Shown: positions 1-9,054, counted from the first letter of the stretch. The stretch is 64,000 nucleotides of DNA from Duganella sp. 1224 (GCF_013408245.1 NZ_JACBYS010000002.1:310001-374000); one strand, 5' to 3'. A program made the numbers and translations. The notes: generated from the sequence alone by a model not told the origin.

Positions 1-667
1 CGGCGATCGAGCGCGCGTGCAGGTACTTCAGGAAGCGCGCCTGGTAGATCGCCATCAGCGGGCCCAGGCCCATCGACACGGTCGGGAACTGCCAGAAGTT
101 CGGCATCAGTTTCGGGTGCGGGTACGACGACAGGCCGCCGCCGTCCACTTCGCGGCGGAAGTGCAGCAACTGGTCTTCGGTCAGGCGGCCTTCCAGGAAG
201 GCGCGCGCGTAGACGCCGGGCGACGAGTGGCCCTGGATGTACAGCAGGTCGCCGCCGTGGTTTTCGCTCGGCGCTTTCCAGAAGTGGTTGAAGCCGATGC
301 CCAGCATGTTGGCCAGCGAGGCGAACGAGGACAGGTGGCCACCGAGGTCGCCGTCGAAGCGGTTGGCTTTCACCACCATGGCCATGGCGTTCCAGCGCAT
401 CCACGAGCGCAGTTTTTCTTCGTATTCCAGGTTGCCCGGGCAGTGCGCTTCCTTGTCGGCAGGGATGGTGTTGACGTAGGCGGTGTTGGCGGAGAACGGG
501 ATGTCCGAGCCGCTCTGGCGGGCCAGGTCGATCAGGCGCTCCAGCAGGTAGTGAGCACGTTCAGGGCCCTCTTGTTCCAGCACTGCGGCCAGGGAATCCA
601 ACCATTCTTTGGTTTCTTGCGAATCAGGGTCGGTGTTTGCCGTTACCTGGTCAAGTTGAGCTGACAT
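1..667 (-). CDS. aceE: Pyruvate dehydrogenase E1 component, N-terminal part (cut by window edge)
   Basis: Thiamine-diphosphate-dependent E1 subunit of the pyruvate dehydrogenase complex, which decarboxylates pyruvate and passes the acetyl group to E2. Only the first 222 codons are present; the rest lies beyond base 1. Reading the minus strand from the ATG at 667 gives a start MSAQLDQVTANTDPD followed by segments typical of homodimeric bacterial E1 (WMRWNAMAMVV, GDLGGHLSSFASLANMLGIG, NHFWKA, GDLLYIQGHSSPG). The start is supported by AGGAGA eight bases upstream. It is divergent from folD across about 270 bases. Family identification is firm from the conserved N-terminal domain; completeness cannot be judged. 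Confidence 0.95.
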   Translation of the reverse strand, partial: MSAQLDQVTANTDPDSQETKEWLDSLAAVLEQEGPERAHYLLERLIDLARQSGSDIPFSANTAYVNTIPADKEAHCPGNLEYEEKLRSWMRWNAMAMVVKANRFDGDLGGHLSSFASLANMLGIGFNHFWKAPSENHGGDLLYIQGHSSPGVYARAFLEGRLTEDQLLHFRREVDGGGLSSYPHPKLMPNFWQFPTVSMGLGPLMAIYQARFLKYLHARSIA

Positions 668-935
668 GTAATAAGTCTCCTGCTGAGTTGAGATGTGCCC
701 CGAACCATGCGGCTTTCGGGTTGAGAGTTCGCTGATTATTTACTAATACTTTGATGACGTGTGGGGATTCTAGCAGTGTATTTTTGCTTTTTCAAATTAC
801 GATAACGCATTTTATATCGTGAAATCTCACTATGAAAAACTTGTGCGGCGCAGCATGGGTGTCGCGCCAAAAACGCGGCGGGATGGGCCCGGCGGCCTTA
901 TAATGCGGTTCTCCCTCTACCACCCTGGTTAAATC
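668..935. promoter_or_regulatory. Divergent aceE/folD intergenic region with a dyad
   Basis: This 268-base gap must hold the promoters of both aceE (minus) and folD (plus). Its centre is AT-rich compared with the surroundings. One dyad is visible: ACGATA at 799-804 and TATCGT at 815-820, separated by 10 bases, a spacing usual for a dimeric regulator. I could not match it to a known operator, and no clear -35/-10 pair stands out. No gene is evident inside the gap. Confidence 0.35.
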
Positions 936-1781
936 ATGTCTGCACAACTGATCGACGGCATCGCCCTCTCCAAAAAACTGCGCGCAGAAATTGCTGCACG
1001 TGCTGCAAAACTCACCGCCGAGGGCAAACAGCCCGGTCTGGCCGTGATCATCGTCGGCGACGACCCGGCCAGCCACGTCTATGTGCGCAACAAGGTCAAG
1101 GCGTGCGAGGACGCCGGCTTCTTCTCGCTGAAGGAAGAATACCCGGCCGACCTGACCGAGGCCGCGCTGTTGGACCGCATCGCCGCGCTCAACGCCGATC
1201 CGAAGATCCACGGCATCCTGGTGCAGATGCCGCTGCCGAAGCACATTAACCCGCACAAGGTGATCGAAGCCATCTCCACCAAGAAAGACGTGGACGGTTA
1301 TTCGGTGCTGAGCGCCGGCGAACTGATGACCGGGCTGGAAGGCTTCCGTCCCTGCACGCCGTATGGCTGCATGAAGCTGATCGAGAGCACCGGCGTGGAT
1401 CTGCGCGGCAAGCATGCGGTGGTGATCGGCCGTTCCAACACCGTCGGCAAGCCGATGGCGCTGCTGCTCTTGCAAGCCAACGCCACCGTCACCATCTGCC
1501 ATAGCGCGACCCCGGACATTGGCGTGTACACGCGCCAGGCGGACGTGGTCGTGGCCGCAACCGGCCGCCGCAATACCCTGACTGCCGAGATGGTCAAGCC
1601 GGGCGCGATCGTGATCGACGTCGGCATCAACCGCAACGACGAGGGCAAGCTGTGCGGCGACGTGGACTTCGACGGCATCAAGGAAGTGGCATCGCACATC
1701 ACGCCCGTGCCGGGCGGCGTGGGGCCGATGACCATTACCATGCTGCTGATGAACACGGTGGAAGCGGCCGAGCGCGCTTAA
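936..1781 (+). CDS. folD: Bifunctional methylenetetrahydrofolate dehydrogenase / methenyltetrahydrofolate cyclohydrolase
   Basis: 281-residue FolD, the usual length. It interconverts 5,10-methylene-, methenyl- and 10-formyl-tetrahydrofolate in the cytoplasm with NADP. The catalytic Tyr-x3-Lys is seen at Y49 and K53 (HVYVRNK). Other family signatures are GILVQMPLP near 92, the nucleotide-binding GRSNTVGKP near 163 and PGGVGPMTI near 260. It probably has its own promoter in the gap behind aceE. Its stop codon (1779-1781) overlaps the left end of a palindromic repeat element, which may also end transcription. Identification rests on full-length signature matches. Confidence 0.97.
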   Translation: MSAQLIDGIALSKKLRAEIAARAAKLTAEGKQPGLAVIIVGDDPASHVYVRNKVKACEDAGFFSLKEEYPADLTEAALLDRIAALNADPKIHGILVQMPLPKHINPHKVIEAISTKKDVDGYSVLSAGELMTGLEGFRPCTPYGCMKLIESTGVDLRGKHAVVIGRSNTVGKPMALLLLQANATVTICHSATPDIGVYTRQADVVVAATGRRNTLTAEMVKPGAIVIDVGINRNDEGKLCGDVDFDGIKEVASHITPVPGGVGPMTITMLLMNTVEAAERA

Positions 1782-1842
1782 CCCCGGACGATGGGGTCTG
1801 ACCCCGTACGGGGTCAGACCCCTGCCTGCGGTGTGCGGGGTA
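1780..1842. repeat. Nested palindromic element, copy 1
   Basis: The core at 1793-1822 is a perfect 30-bp palindrome: left arm GGGGTCTGACCCC, centre GTAC, right arm the reverse complement. Each arm is itself a near-palindrome. Outside it lie AACCCC (1780-1785, sharing the TAA stop of folD) and GCGGGGTA (1835-1842), which form an outer inverted pair. The same architecture recurs at 4857-4922, 23852-23916 and 63464-63538. It could act as a terminator or mRNA-end stabiliser, but no U-tract follows. It resembles REP-type elements; that link is inference. Confidence 0.9.
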
Positions 1843-1882
1843 CAACTGTGCCATCTGGGCACGTAATTAAACGGATCTGATC

Positions 1883-3961
1883 ATGACTATTGACGCTACC
1901 AACCCCCTCCTCGATTTTTCGGGTCTGCCGCGCTTCGACGCCATCAAACCGGAACACGTGACGCCGGCCATCGACGACCTGCTGGCCAAGAGCCGCGCCG
2001 TGGTCGGGCAACTGCAAGCCCCGGCCGACCACGTCACCTGGGACAGCTTCGTCACCCCGCTGGAAAACGCCACCGAACTGCTGGGCCGCGCCTGGGGCAT
2101 CGTCAGCCATCTGAACAACGTGGTCGACACGCCGGAACTGCGCGCCGTCTACAACGAGAACCAACCCAAGGTCACCGAATTCTGGACCGAACTGGGCCAG
2201 AACGAGGCGCTGTTCGCCAAGTACAAGGCGCTGCGCGCCTCGGCCGAGTTCGACACGCTGTCGCCGGCCCGCAAGCGCATCATCGACAACGCCATCCGCG
2301 ACTTCCGCATGGGCGGCGCCGAGCTGCCGGAAGATCAGAAAGCCCGCTTCGCCGACATCCAGGAAGAACACGCCAAGACCTCCACCCGCTTCTCGGAAAA
2401 CGTGCTGGACGCCACCAACGACTACAAGCTGCTGGTGACCGACGAGGCCGACCTGGCCGGCCTGCCGGACGACGTCAAGGCCGCCGCCCGCGCCGCCGCC
2501 GAAAAGGCCGGCAAGCAAGGCTGGGAATTCTCGCTGCACTTCCCGTCCTACTACCCGATCCTGCAATTCGCCGACAAGCGCGAACTGCGCGAAACCATTT
2601 ACCGCGCCAACGCCACCAAGGCCTCCGAGCAGGGCGAGGTGTTCAGCAAGAAGGACGAGTGGGACAACACCCAGAACATCGTCACGCTGCTGAAGCTGCG
2701 CGACGAGGAAGCCAAGCTGCTCGGCTATAACAACTTCGCCGAAGTGTCGCTGGTGCCGAAGATGGCCAAGTCGCCGGACGAGGTGATCGCCTTCCTGGAA
2801 GACCTGGCCCGGCGCGCCCGCCCGTTCGCCGAGAAGGACCTGGCCGAGCTGAAGCAGTTCGCCAGGGACCAGCTGGGCATCGCCGAGCTGAAGGCCTGGG
2901 ACATCCCCTACGCTTCCGAAAAACTGCAGGAAGCGCGCTATGCCTTCTCGGCGCAGGAAGTGAAGCAGTACTTCCCTGAGCACAAGGTGATTGACGGCCT
3001 GTTCCGCCAGATCCAGAACCTGTTCAACGTCGAGATCAAGCCGGACGAGGCGCCGGTATGGCACAAGGACGTGCGCTTCTTCCGCATCGAGCGCGACGGC
3101 AAGCTGATCGGCCAGTTCTACCTCGACCTGTATGCGCGCGCCGGCAAGTCCGGCGGCGCCTGGATGGACGACGCGCGCGGCCGCCGCGCCGACGCCACCC
3201 ATGTGCAGACGCCGGTCGCCTACCTGACCTGCAACTTCACCGAGCCGGCGGTCGAGGACGGCGTCACCAAGCCATCGCTGTTCACGCACGATGAAGTGAT
3301 CACGCTGTTCCACGAATTCGGCCACGGCCTGCACCACATGCTGACCCAGGTGGATGAGCTGGGCGTGTCCGGCATTTCCGGCGTCGAATGGGACGCGGTG
3401 GAGTTGCCGTCGCAGTTCATGGAAAACTTCTGCTGGGAGTGGGAGGTGCTGGAGCACATGACCGCGCACGCCGTCACCGGCGAGCCGCTGCCGCGCGCGC
3501 TGTACGACAAGATGCTGGCCGCGAAGAACTTCCAGTCCGGTCTGCAGACGCTGCGCCAGGTCGAGTTCTCGCTGCTGGACATGCACCTGCACTACGACTA
3601 CGATCCGGCCACCGGCCAGACCGTGCAGCAACTGATCGACGACGTGCGCCGCCAGTTCGCGCTGGTGATTCCGCCGGCGTTCAACCGCTTCCAGAACTCG
3701 TTCGGCCACATCTTCGCCGGCGGCTACGCGGCGGGCTACTACAGCTACAAGTGGGCCGAGGTGCTGTCCGCCGACGCCTACGCCGCGTTTGAAGAGGCGC
3801 AGAAACTGGGCCCGGCGGCGGTGTCGGAAACCGGCAAGCGCTACCTGGCCGAGATCCTGTCGGTCGGCGGTTCGCGTCCGGCGCTGGAATCGTTCACCGC
3901 CTTCCGCGGCCGCGAGCCGAGCATCGACGCGCTGTTGCGCCACAGCGGCATGGCCGCGTAA
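1883..3961 (+). CDS. prlC: Oligopeptidase A (M3 family zinc metallopeptidase)
   Basis: 692-residue cytoplasmic M3A peptidase, matching the length of OpdA/PrlC. These enzymes cut short peptides, including released signal peptides. The zinc site HEFGH is at 477-481, with the third ligand glutamate probably E507 in the segment WDAVELPSQF. There is no signal peptide, which agrees with a cytosolic enzyme. The ATG at 1883 gives the expected N-terminus (PLLDFSGLPRFD). Copy 1 of the palindromic element lies between it and folD, so separate transcription is likely. holC follows after about 90 bases. The symbol opdA is also used for this family. Confidence 0.94.
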   Translation: MTIDATNPLLDFSGLPRFDAIKPEHVTPAIDDLLAKSRAVVGQLQAPADHVTWDSFVTPLENATELLGRAWGIVSHLNNVVDTPELRAVYNENQPKVTEFWTELGQNEALFAKYKALRASAEFDTLSPARKRIIDNAIRDFRMGGAELPEDQKARFADIQEEHAKTSTRFSENVLDATNDYKLLVTDEADLAGLPDDVKAAARAAAEKAGKQGWEFSLHFPSYYPILQFADKRELRETIYRANATKASEQGEVFSKKDEWDNTQNIVTLLKLRDEEAKLLGYNNFAEVSLVPKMAKSPDEVIAFLEDLARRARPFAEKDLAELKQFARDQLGIAELKAWDIPYASEKLQEARYAFSAQEVKQYFPEHKVIDGLFRQIQNLFNVEIKPDEAPVWHKDVRFFRIERDGKLIGQFYLDLYARAGKSGGAWMDDARGRRADATHVQTPVAYLTCNFTEPAVEDGVTKPSLFTHDEVITLFHEFGHGLHHMLTQVDELGVSGISGVEWDAVELPSQFMENFCWEWEVLEHMTAHAVTGEPLPRALYDKMLAAKNFQSGLQTLRQVEFSLLDMHLHYDYDPATGQTVQQLIDDVRRQFALVIPPAFNRFQNSFGHIFAGGYAAGYYSYKWAEVLSADAYAAFEEAQKLGPAAVSETGKRYLAEILSVGGSRPALESFTAFRGREPSIDALLRHSGMAA

Positions 3962-4052
3962 CCATTCGTCTCACGTCCTCCACGCCGGAGCGCGCTCGGT
4001 AGCAACATCGATGCCAGCGTTCTCCGGCGTTTTCGCATACACTGGATTTACC

Positions 4053-4484
4053 ATGACACGCATCGACTTCCACACCAACGTTCCGGACAAAGTCGCCTAC
4101 GCCTGCCGCCTCGTGCGCAAGGCCTGGGCCGCCAACCACCGCGTGGTGCTGATGACCGACGATGCGGCCCAACTGGCAGAACTTGACGCGGCGATGTGGA
4201 CGTTTTCCGCCACCGACTTCCTGCCGCACGTGGTGGCGGACGATGCGCTGGCGGCGCACACGCCGATCCTGTTGACGGACAACGATGAGGCGGAATTACC
4301 ACACACGCACACGGAATTATTGGTCAATCTGTCGCGCCGCGCGCCGCGCAATGTGACGCGCTTCGCCCGCATGATTGAAGTGATTTCTTCTGAAGAAGAT
4401 GATGCGGCTGAAGGCCGCAAGCGTTATGTCGCATACAAGCAGCAAGCCTATCCACTGACCCACTTTGTCGCAGGAAAATCATGA
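4053..4484 (+). CDS. holC: DNA polymerase III chi subunit
   Basis: 143-residue protein starting MTRIDFHTNVPDK, the typical opening of HolC. Chi links the clamp-loader complex, through psi, to the C-terminal tail of SSB. The reading frame is open far upstream, into the end of the peptidase gene, but only the ATG at 4053 gives the family N-terminus, so I take that start. The segment AAMWTFSATDFLPHV is characteristic. Its stop overlaps the start of the next gene by four bases (ATGA), which indicates translational coupling. Confidence 0.9.
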   Translation: MTRIDFHTNVPDKVAYACRLVRKAWAANHRVVLMTDDAAQLAELDAAMWTFSATDFLPHVVADDALAAHTPILLTDNDEAELPHTHTELLVNLSRRAPRNVTRFARMIEVISSEEDDAAEGRKRYVAYKQQAYPLTHFVAGKS

Positions 4485-4858
4485 GCCAAGCATCGTTTGA
4501 CGCCAGTATCCCTGTCTTGACCGAAGTTCTGAAAGCGGAACCGCTGAGCGACGAAGGCGCGCCGCCAGCGCCGATCGCCCCCGCCGCGCAACTGGAAGCC
4601 GACGCCATCGACGGCTGGACCGATGCCGAATGGGCGGTGATGGAGCACCGCCTGTCGGTGCGCATCATGCACCAGTTGCAGTCGCGCGTGGATTTTGTGC
4701 TGGAGCAGCGCATCAAGGACAGCATGGCCGACGTGCTGAGCCACGCGCTGCATGACCTGACCAACGAAATCCGCATCGGCCTGCACGACACGATAGAAAA
4801 AATCGTCTCGCGCGCGGTCGCCCAGGAACTGACGCACCTCCAGGCGCAGAAAAAATAA
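4481..4858 (+). CDS. Hypothetical helical protein coupled to holC
   Basis: 125 residues with no recognised catalytic motif. The first 45 residues are Pro/Ala-rich and probably disordered. The rest (from about EWAVMEHRLSVR) is predicted by eye to be amphipathic helices with many charged residues, possibly oligomeric. No signal peptide or membrane segment is present. It overlaps holC by four bases, so the two proteins are probably made together. Related beta-proteobacteria carry a short unknown protein at this position (possibly the DUF2486 group), but I cannot confirm the family. The stop codon overlaps the left end of palindromic element copy 2. Confidence 0.75.
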   Translation: MSQASFDASIPVLTEVLKAEPLSDEGAPPAPIAPAAQLEADAIDGWTDAEWAVMEHRLSVRIMHQLQSRVDFVLEQRIKDSMADVLSHALHDLTNEIRIGLHDTIEKIVSRAVAQELTHLQAQKK

Positions 4859-4922
4859 CCCCAGAACGGAGGGGTCTGACCCCGTACGGGGTCAGACCCC
4901 GGCGCCGTCGCCGTGCGGGGTA
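4857..4922. repeat. Nested palindromic element, copy 2
   Basis: The core at 4871-4900 is identical to the 30-bp palindrome of copy 1. The outer left end AACCCC (4857-4862) again shares the TAA stop codon of the preceding gene, and the outer right end GCGGGGTA is at 4915-4922. The bases between core and ends differ from those of copy 1, so the conserved parts are the core and the tips. It lies between the holC pair and the amino-acid-binding protein gene. Confidence 0.9.
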
Positions 4923-5104
4923 AACAGTGCCGCCAGCCGCCAAATCACAACCATCCTGGTGCGCCGCGCGCACCACCCCGAAGCACCCCCGCATCAAATC
5001 AGGGAAACGCTCCAAAAAAGTACAAAAGCCCCGGTTTGCCGCTTTGCGCGGCGAATATTTTGTTGTACCTTGGTGGCCTTGCATACAACTATTGGAGATT
5101 GCAC

Positions 5105-6241
5105 ATGCAGTTCAAATGCATTCCGCTGGTCCTCGCCCTGGCATTCGCCGGCGCCGCCAGCGCGCAGGAAGTGATCAAGATCGGCCACGTCGCCCCAGTC
5201 TCCGGCCCCTCGGCCCACCTCGGCAAGGACAATGAAAACGGCGCCAAGATGGCGATCGAGGAGCTCAACGCCAAGGGCATCAAGATCGACGGCAAGCCGG
5301 TCAAATTCGTGCTGCTGCTGGAAGACGACGGCGGCGATCCCAAGCAGGGCACTGCGGTCGCGCAGAAGCTGGTCGACGCCAAGGTCAACGGCGTCATCGG
5401 CCACCTGAACTCCGGCACCTCCATCCCCGCCTCCAAGATTTACTACGACGCCGGCATCCCGCAAATCTCGCCGGCCACCACCCAGACCAAGTACACGCAG
5501 CAAGGCTTCAAGTCGACCTTCCGCGTGGTCGCCAACGACGCCAAGCTGGGCGGCACGCTGGGCAGCTACGCGGTCGGCAAGATCGGCGCCAAGAAGATCG
5601 CCGTGATCGACGACCGCACCGCCTACGGCCAGGGCGTGGCGGACGAGTTCGTCAAGGGCGCGAAGAAAGCGCTGCCGGGCGTGGACATGGTGGCGCGCGA
5701 ATACACCACCGACAAGGCCACCGACTTCAACGCCATCCTCACCAAGATCAAGGCCAAGAATCCGGACCTGGTGTTCTTCGGCGGCATGGACTCGGTGGGC
5801 GGCCCGCTGCTGCGCCAGATGAAGGCGCTGGGCATCACCGCCAAGTACATGGGCGGCGACGGCACCTGCACCGAGTCGCTGCCGAAGCTGGCCGGCGCCG
5901 CGGCCGTGACCGGCACCGTGACCTGCGCCGAAGCCGGCGGCGTCACCGCCGAGCAGCAGAAGGGCATGGACGATTTCGTCGCCCGCTACAAGAAGAAATA
6001 CAACGCCGATGTGCAGCTGTATTCGCCGTACGTGTACGACGCGGTGATGACCATGGCCACCGCCATGCAGCAGGCCAACTCGGCGCAGCCGGCCAAGTAC
6101 CTGCCGTTCCTGCAGAAGATCCAGTACCAGGGCGTGACCGGCCTGATCTCGTTCGACGCCAAGGGCGACATCAAGGACGGCGCGCTGACGCTGTTCAACT
6201 ACGACAACGGCAAGAAGACCAAGTTCGAAGTCATCAAGTAA
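5105..6241 (+). CDS. Branched-chain amino acid ABC transporter substrate-binding protein
   Basis: 378-residue periplasmic binding protein of the LivJ/LivK/BraC type. The signal peptide is MQFKCIPLVLALAFAGAASA with cleavage before QEVIKIGHV. Family features include VAPVSGPSAHLGKDNENG, GHLNSGTSIPAS and ISPATTQTKYT near the ligand cleft. The frame is open further upstream, but the ATG at 5105 is preceded by TTGGAG at good spacing and opens a proper signal peptide, which decides the start. No permease or ATPase genes lie next to it, so the transporter partners must be elsewhere. Leu/Ile/Val specificity is inferred from the family. Confidence 0.92.
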   Translation: MQFKCIPLVLALAFAGAASAQEVIKIGHVAPVSGPSAHLGKDNENGAKMAIEELNAKGIKIDGKPVKFVLLLEDDGGDPKQGTAVAQKLVDAKVNGVIGHLNSGTSIPASKIYYDAGIPQISPATTQTKYTQQGFKSTFRVVANDAKLGGTLGSYAVGKIGAKKIAVIDDRTAYGQGVADEFVKGAKKALPGVDMVAREYTTDKATDFNAILTKIKAKNPDLVFFGGMDSVGGPLLRQMKALGITAKYMGGDGTCTESLPKLAGAAAVTGTVTCAEAGGVTAEQQKGMDDFVARYKKKYNADVQLYSPYVYDAVMTMATAMQQANSAQPAKYLPFLQKIQYQGVTGLISFDAKGDIKDGALTLFNYDNGKKTKFEVIK

Positions 6242-6265
6242 AAAAAAACGCGCCTCGAAGGCGCG
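6240..6265 (-). terminator. Rho-independent terminator of the cytochrome c gene
   Basis: On the minus strand a stem CGCGCC / GGCGCG with a TTCGA loop (6249-6265) is followed by a run of eight or more T (6248 down to 6240). It lies 74 bases beyond the cytochrome c stop. The stem may also slow transcription arriving from the plus strand, though it lacks a T-tract in that direction. Confidence 0.85.
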
Positions 6266-6285
6266 ATATCGTTAAGTCAGCGTTT

Positions 6286-6321
6286 GATCCGTCATTCCGG
6301 CGGACGCCGGAACGACGGATC
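6286..6321. repeat. ATTCCGG-type inverted repeat
   Basis: Inverted repeat with 15-base arms (gatccgtcattccgg against ccggaacgacggatc, one mismatch) and a six-base loop, lying between two convergent genes. It belongs with the elements at 10810, 47400 and 54147, which share the core GTCATTCCGGCG. Such small dyads are common intergenic repeats in proteobacteria. Confidence 0.8.
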
Positions 6322-6338
6322 GTCAGATCAGGCGCGGC

Positions 6339-6659
6339 TCATTTCTGCGACAGCACCCATTTGACCAGCGTGTGGGCTTCGGCTTCGCTGACTTGCGGGT
6401 TGGCCGGCATCGGGATCGCGCCCCACACGCCCGAGCCGCCCTTCATCACCTTGGTGACCAGCTTGGCTTCGGCGTCTTTCTGGCCGGCGTATTTGGCAGC
6501 CACATCCTTGTAGGCCGGGCCGACCACCTTGTTGGCAACCGCGTGGCAAGCCATGCAGTTTTTCGCCTTGGCCAGATCCAGGCCGGCATCCGCCATGGCG
6601 GCTTGCGAAGCGAAGGCCGATGCAGCCACTACCCCAACCATCATCAAATTGCGTTTCAT
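6339..6659 (-). CDS. Class I cytochrome c (c551/c552-like)
   Basis: 106-residue periplasmic electron carrier. The signal peptide is MKRNLMMVGVVAASAFASQAAMA, with cleavage before DAGLD. The heme site C35-M-A-C38-H39 is present, and M84 in the segment IPMPANP is the likely sixth ligand. Mature size and motif order match monoheme c551/c552 proteins that pass electrons to terminal oxidases or peroxidases. The start ATG has a GGAG-like site upstream (CTGGAGAACACACA). The gene stands alone with its own terminator. Its physiological partner cannot be read from the sequence. Confidence 0.93.
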   Translation of the reverse strand: MKRNLMMVGVVAASAFASQAAMADAGLDLAKAKNCMACHAVANKVVGPAYKDVAAKYAGQKDAEAKLVTKVMKGGSGVWGAIPMPANPQVSEAEAHTLVKWVLSQK

Positions 6660-6814
6660 TGTGTGTTCTCCAGGTTAATGCGACTAAATCCCGCCGGTTC
6701 ATTCTACCGCGTTTTGCTTTTAAACATTTAACGCTTAAATCAAGTAACGGTTGACGCGGCAAAGAATATTGCCCTCAATGAAACCAAGGTAAGATAGCGG
6801 AAAAGGAGAACATC

Positions 6815-7039
6815 ATGCCATTGATCCTGCTGATCGTTGCTTTGGTTGTGCTGCGCTATTTTGAAATCTGGAAGTTCGCGGAACTGTCGTGGTGGGCCAT
6901 CGGCGCCATCATGGTGCTGGCCTTCCTGTGGTTCGAGTTCCTCGAACCGATGCTGGGCTTCGACAAACGCAAAGCCCACAACGAAGACGAAAAACGCCGC
7001 AAGGAGCGCGTCAAGCAGTCCTTCGACAAGAAGAAATAA
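6815..7039 (+). CDS. Small Trp-rich membrane protein
   Basis: 74 residues: an N-terminal hydrophobic helix (MPLILLIVALVVLRYFEIW), a second Trp-rich hydrophobic stretch (SWWAIGAIMVLAFLWFEF), and a strongly charged Lys/Arg/Glu tail from about residue 50. This matches the 'small Trp-rich protein' family known from beta-proteobacteria (I recall TIGR04438), of unknown function. It is probably an inner-membrane protein with a cytoplasmic basic tail. AAAGGAGAA lies at the right distance before the ATG. It converges on ilvD. Confidence 0.85.
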   Translation: MPLILLIVALVVLRYFEIWKFAELSWWAIGAIMVLAFLWFEFLEPMLGFDKRKAHNEDEKRRKERVKQSFDKKK

Positions 7040-7040
7040 G

Positions 7041-7066
7041 GCCATTCCCGCGCCAGCGGGAATGGC
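7041..7066. repeat. ATTCCCGC-type inverted repeat between convergent genes
   Basis: Perfect dyad with 11-base arms (GCCATTCCCGC / GCGGGAATGGC) and a GCCA loop, two bases after the small Trp-rich gene stops and 11 bases past the ilvD stop. The core ATTCCCGC resembles the dRS3-type repeats described in Neisseria and other proteobacteria. It may end transcription from both sides. Confidence 0.8.
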
Positions 7067-7077
7067 GGCAGATAAAC

Positions 7078-8940
7078 TTACTTCCGGAGTTGCGACAGGT
7101 CGCGCACCGCGCCGCGGTCGGCGGAAGTGGTCAGCGCGGCGTAGGCTTGCAGCGCTTGCGAAACGTAGCGCTCGCGGTTGACCGGCTGCCAGGCGGCAGC
7201 ACCCTTGGCTTCCATGGCGGCGCGGCGCGCGGCCAGCTCGGCATCCGGAATGCGCAGGCTGATGGTGCGGTTGGGGATGTCGATGTCGATCATGTCGCCC
7301 TCTTCCACCAGGCCGATCGCGCCGCCCTCCGCCGCCTCCGGCGAGGCGTGGCCGATCACCAGGCCCGACGAGCCGCCCGAGAAACGGCCATCCGTCAGCA
7401 GCGCGCACGCCTTGCCCAGGCCCTTGGATTTGATGTACGAGGTCGGATACAGCATCTCCTGCATGCCGGGACCGCCCTTCGGCCCCTCGTAGCGGATGAT
7501 GACCACGTCGCCGGCATGCACGGTGTCGCCGAGGATGCCCTTGACCGCCGCGTCCTGCGACTCGAACACGCGCGCCTTGCCGCTGAACTTCAGGATGCTC
7601 TCATCCACGCCCGCCGTCTTGACGATGCAGCCCTTCTCGGCCAGATTGCCATACAACACAGCCAGGCCGCCGTCTTTCGAATACGCGTGTTCCATGTCGC
7701 GGATGCAGCCGGCGCTGCGGTCCAGGTCCAGCGCCTCGTAGCGTTCCGATTGCGAGAAGGCCACCTGCGTCGGCACGCCGCCCGGCGCCGCGCGGAACAA
7801 CTGGTGCACGGCCGGATCGTCGCTGCGCTTGATGTCGTTGCGCTCGATGGCCTCGGCCAGCGTCGGCGCATGGATGGTGGGACGCGAGGTATCCAGCAAG
7901 CCGGCGCGCGCCAGCTCGCCCAGGATCGCGATGATGCCGCCGGCGCGGTGCACGTCCTCGATGTGGAACTTGTCGGTCATCGGCGCCACCTTGCACAGGC
8001 ACGGCACCTTGCGCGAGATGCGGTCGATGTCGGCCATGGTGAAGTCCACGCCGGCCTCGTGCGCGGCCGCCAGCAGGTGCAGCACGGTGTTGGTCGAGCC
8101 GCCCATCGACACGTCCAGCGCCATGGCGTTTTCCCAGGTCGCCTTGGTGGCGATGGAGCGCGGCAGGATGGTGTAGTCGTCCTGCTCGTAGTGGCGCTTG
8201 GCCAGTTCGACGATCAAGCGGCCGGCGCGCAGGAACAGTTGTTCGCGGTCGGCGTGGGTGGCGACGATGGTGCCGTTACCCGGCAGCGACAGGCCGAGCG
8301 CCTCGGTCAGGCAGTTCATCGAGTTGGCGGTGAACATGCCGGAGCACGAACCGCAGGTCGGGCAGGCCGAGCGCTCGATCTCCGCCACGTCGGCGTCGCT
8401 GACGGTGCTGTCGCCGGCCTTGATCATGGCGTCCACCAGGTCCAGCTTGATGACCTTCTGGCCGCCGTTGACCACCTTGACCACCTTGCCCGCTTCCATC
8501 GGGCCACCCGATACGAACACCACCGGGATGTTGAGGCGCATGGCGGCCATCAGCATGCCCGGCGTGATCTTGTCGCAGTTGGAGATGCACACCATCGCAT
8601 CGGCGCAGTGGGCGTTGACCATGTACTCGACCGAGTCGGCGATCAGGTCGCGCGACGGCAGCGAATACAGCATGCCGCCGTGGCCCATGGCGATGCCGTC
8701 GTCAACCGCGATGGTGTTGAATTCCTTGGCCACACCGCCGGCCTTTTCGATCTCGCGCGCGACCAGTTGCCCCAGGTCCTTCAGGTGCACGTGGCCGGGC
8801 ACGAACTGGGTGAAGGAATTGACCACGGCGACGATCGGCTTGTCGAAGTCGCCGTCTTTCATGCCGGTGGCGCGCCACAGGGCGCGGGCGCCGGCCATGT
8901 TGCGGCCGTGGGTGGTGGTGCGGGAACGGTATTGCGGCAT
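7078..8940 (-). CDS. ilvD: Dihydroxy-acid dehydratase
   Basis: 620-residue IlvD, which dehydrates 2,3-dihydroxy-isovalerate and 2,3-dihydroxy-3-methylvalerate in valine/isoleucine synthesis. Iron-sulfur ligands are visible: C122 in [10 protein letters not shown] and the cluster [18 protein letters not shown] (C193, C196, C199). [11 protein letters not shown] near 80 binds Mg, and [11 protein letters not shown] is near the C-terminus. Length matches the 615-620 residue form carrying a 4Fe-4S cluster. GGAG lies before the ATG. The divergent LysR gene is a candidate regulator by position only. Confidence 0.97.
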   Translation of the reverse strand: MPQYRSRTTTHGRNMAGARALWRATGMKDGDFDKPIVAVVNSFTQFVPGHVHLKDLGQLVAREIEKAGGVAKEFNTIAVDDGIAMGHGGMLYSLPSRDLIADSVEYMVNAHCADAMVCISNCDKITPGMLMAAMRLNIPVVFVSGGPMEAGKVVKVVNGGQKVIKLDLVDAMIKAGDSTVSDADVAEIERSACPTCGSCSGMFTANSMNCLTEALGLSLPGNGTIVATHADREQLFLRAGRLIVELAKRHYEQDDYTILPRSIATKATWENAMALDVSMGGSTNTVLHLLAAAHEAGVDFTMADIDRISRKVPCLCKVAPMTDKFHIEDVHRAGGIIAILGELARAGLLDTSRPTIHAPTLAEAIERNDIKRSDDPAVHQLFRAAPGGVPTQVAFSQSERYEALDLDRSAGCIRDMEHAYSKDGGLAVLYGNLAEKGCIVKTAGVDESILKFSGKARVFESQDAAVKGILGDTVHAGDVVIIRYEGPKGGPGMQEMLYPTSYIKSKGLGKACALLTDGRFSGGSSGLVIGHASPEAAEGGAIGLVEEGDMIDIDIPNRTISLRIPDAELAARRAAMEAKGAAAWQPVNRERYVSQALQAYAALTTSADRGAVRDLSQLRK

Positions 8941-9054
8941 GATGATTCTCCAAAGGTAAGGCTAGCCTAAGAGTGTGCGACTACCCTGTCACCGTGTCAA
9001 ATATATGATTTCCGCTGCCGTGAGTCGTATAAAATATCACAGAGGCTTAATCAT

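Noticed and set aside
1793..1822. 30-bp palindrome as CRISPR repeat
   Set aside because: Copies are single and kilobases apart, with no regular spacers and no cas genes.
3789..4052. Extension of holC into the peptidase gene
   Set aside because: The added residues are Arg-rich out-of-frame translation of the peptidase end; the HolC family N-terminus begins at 4053.
4913..5104. Upstream extension of the amino-acid-binding protein
   Set aside because: The frame is open, but the extension is Pro/Arg-rich, has no ribosome site and would bury the signal peptide; the ATG at 5105 is better.
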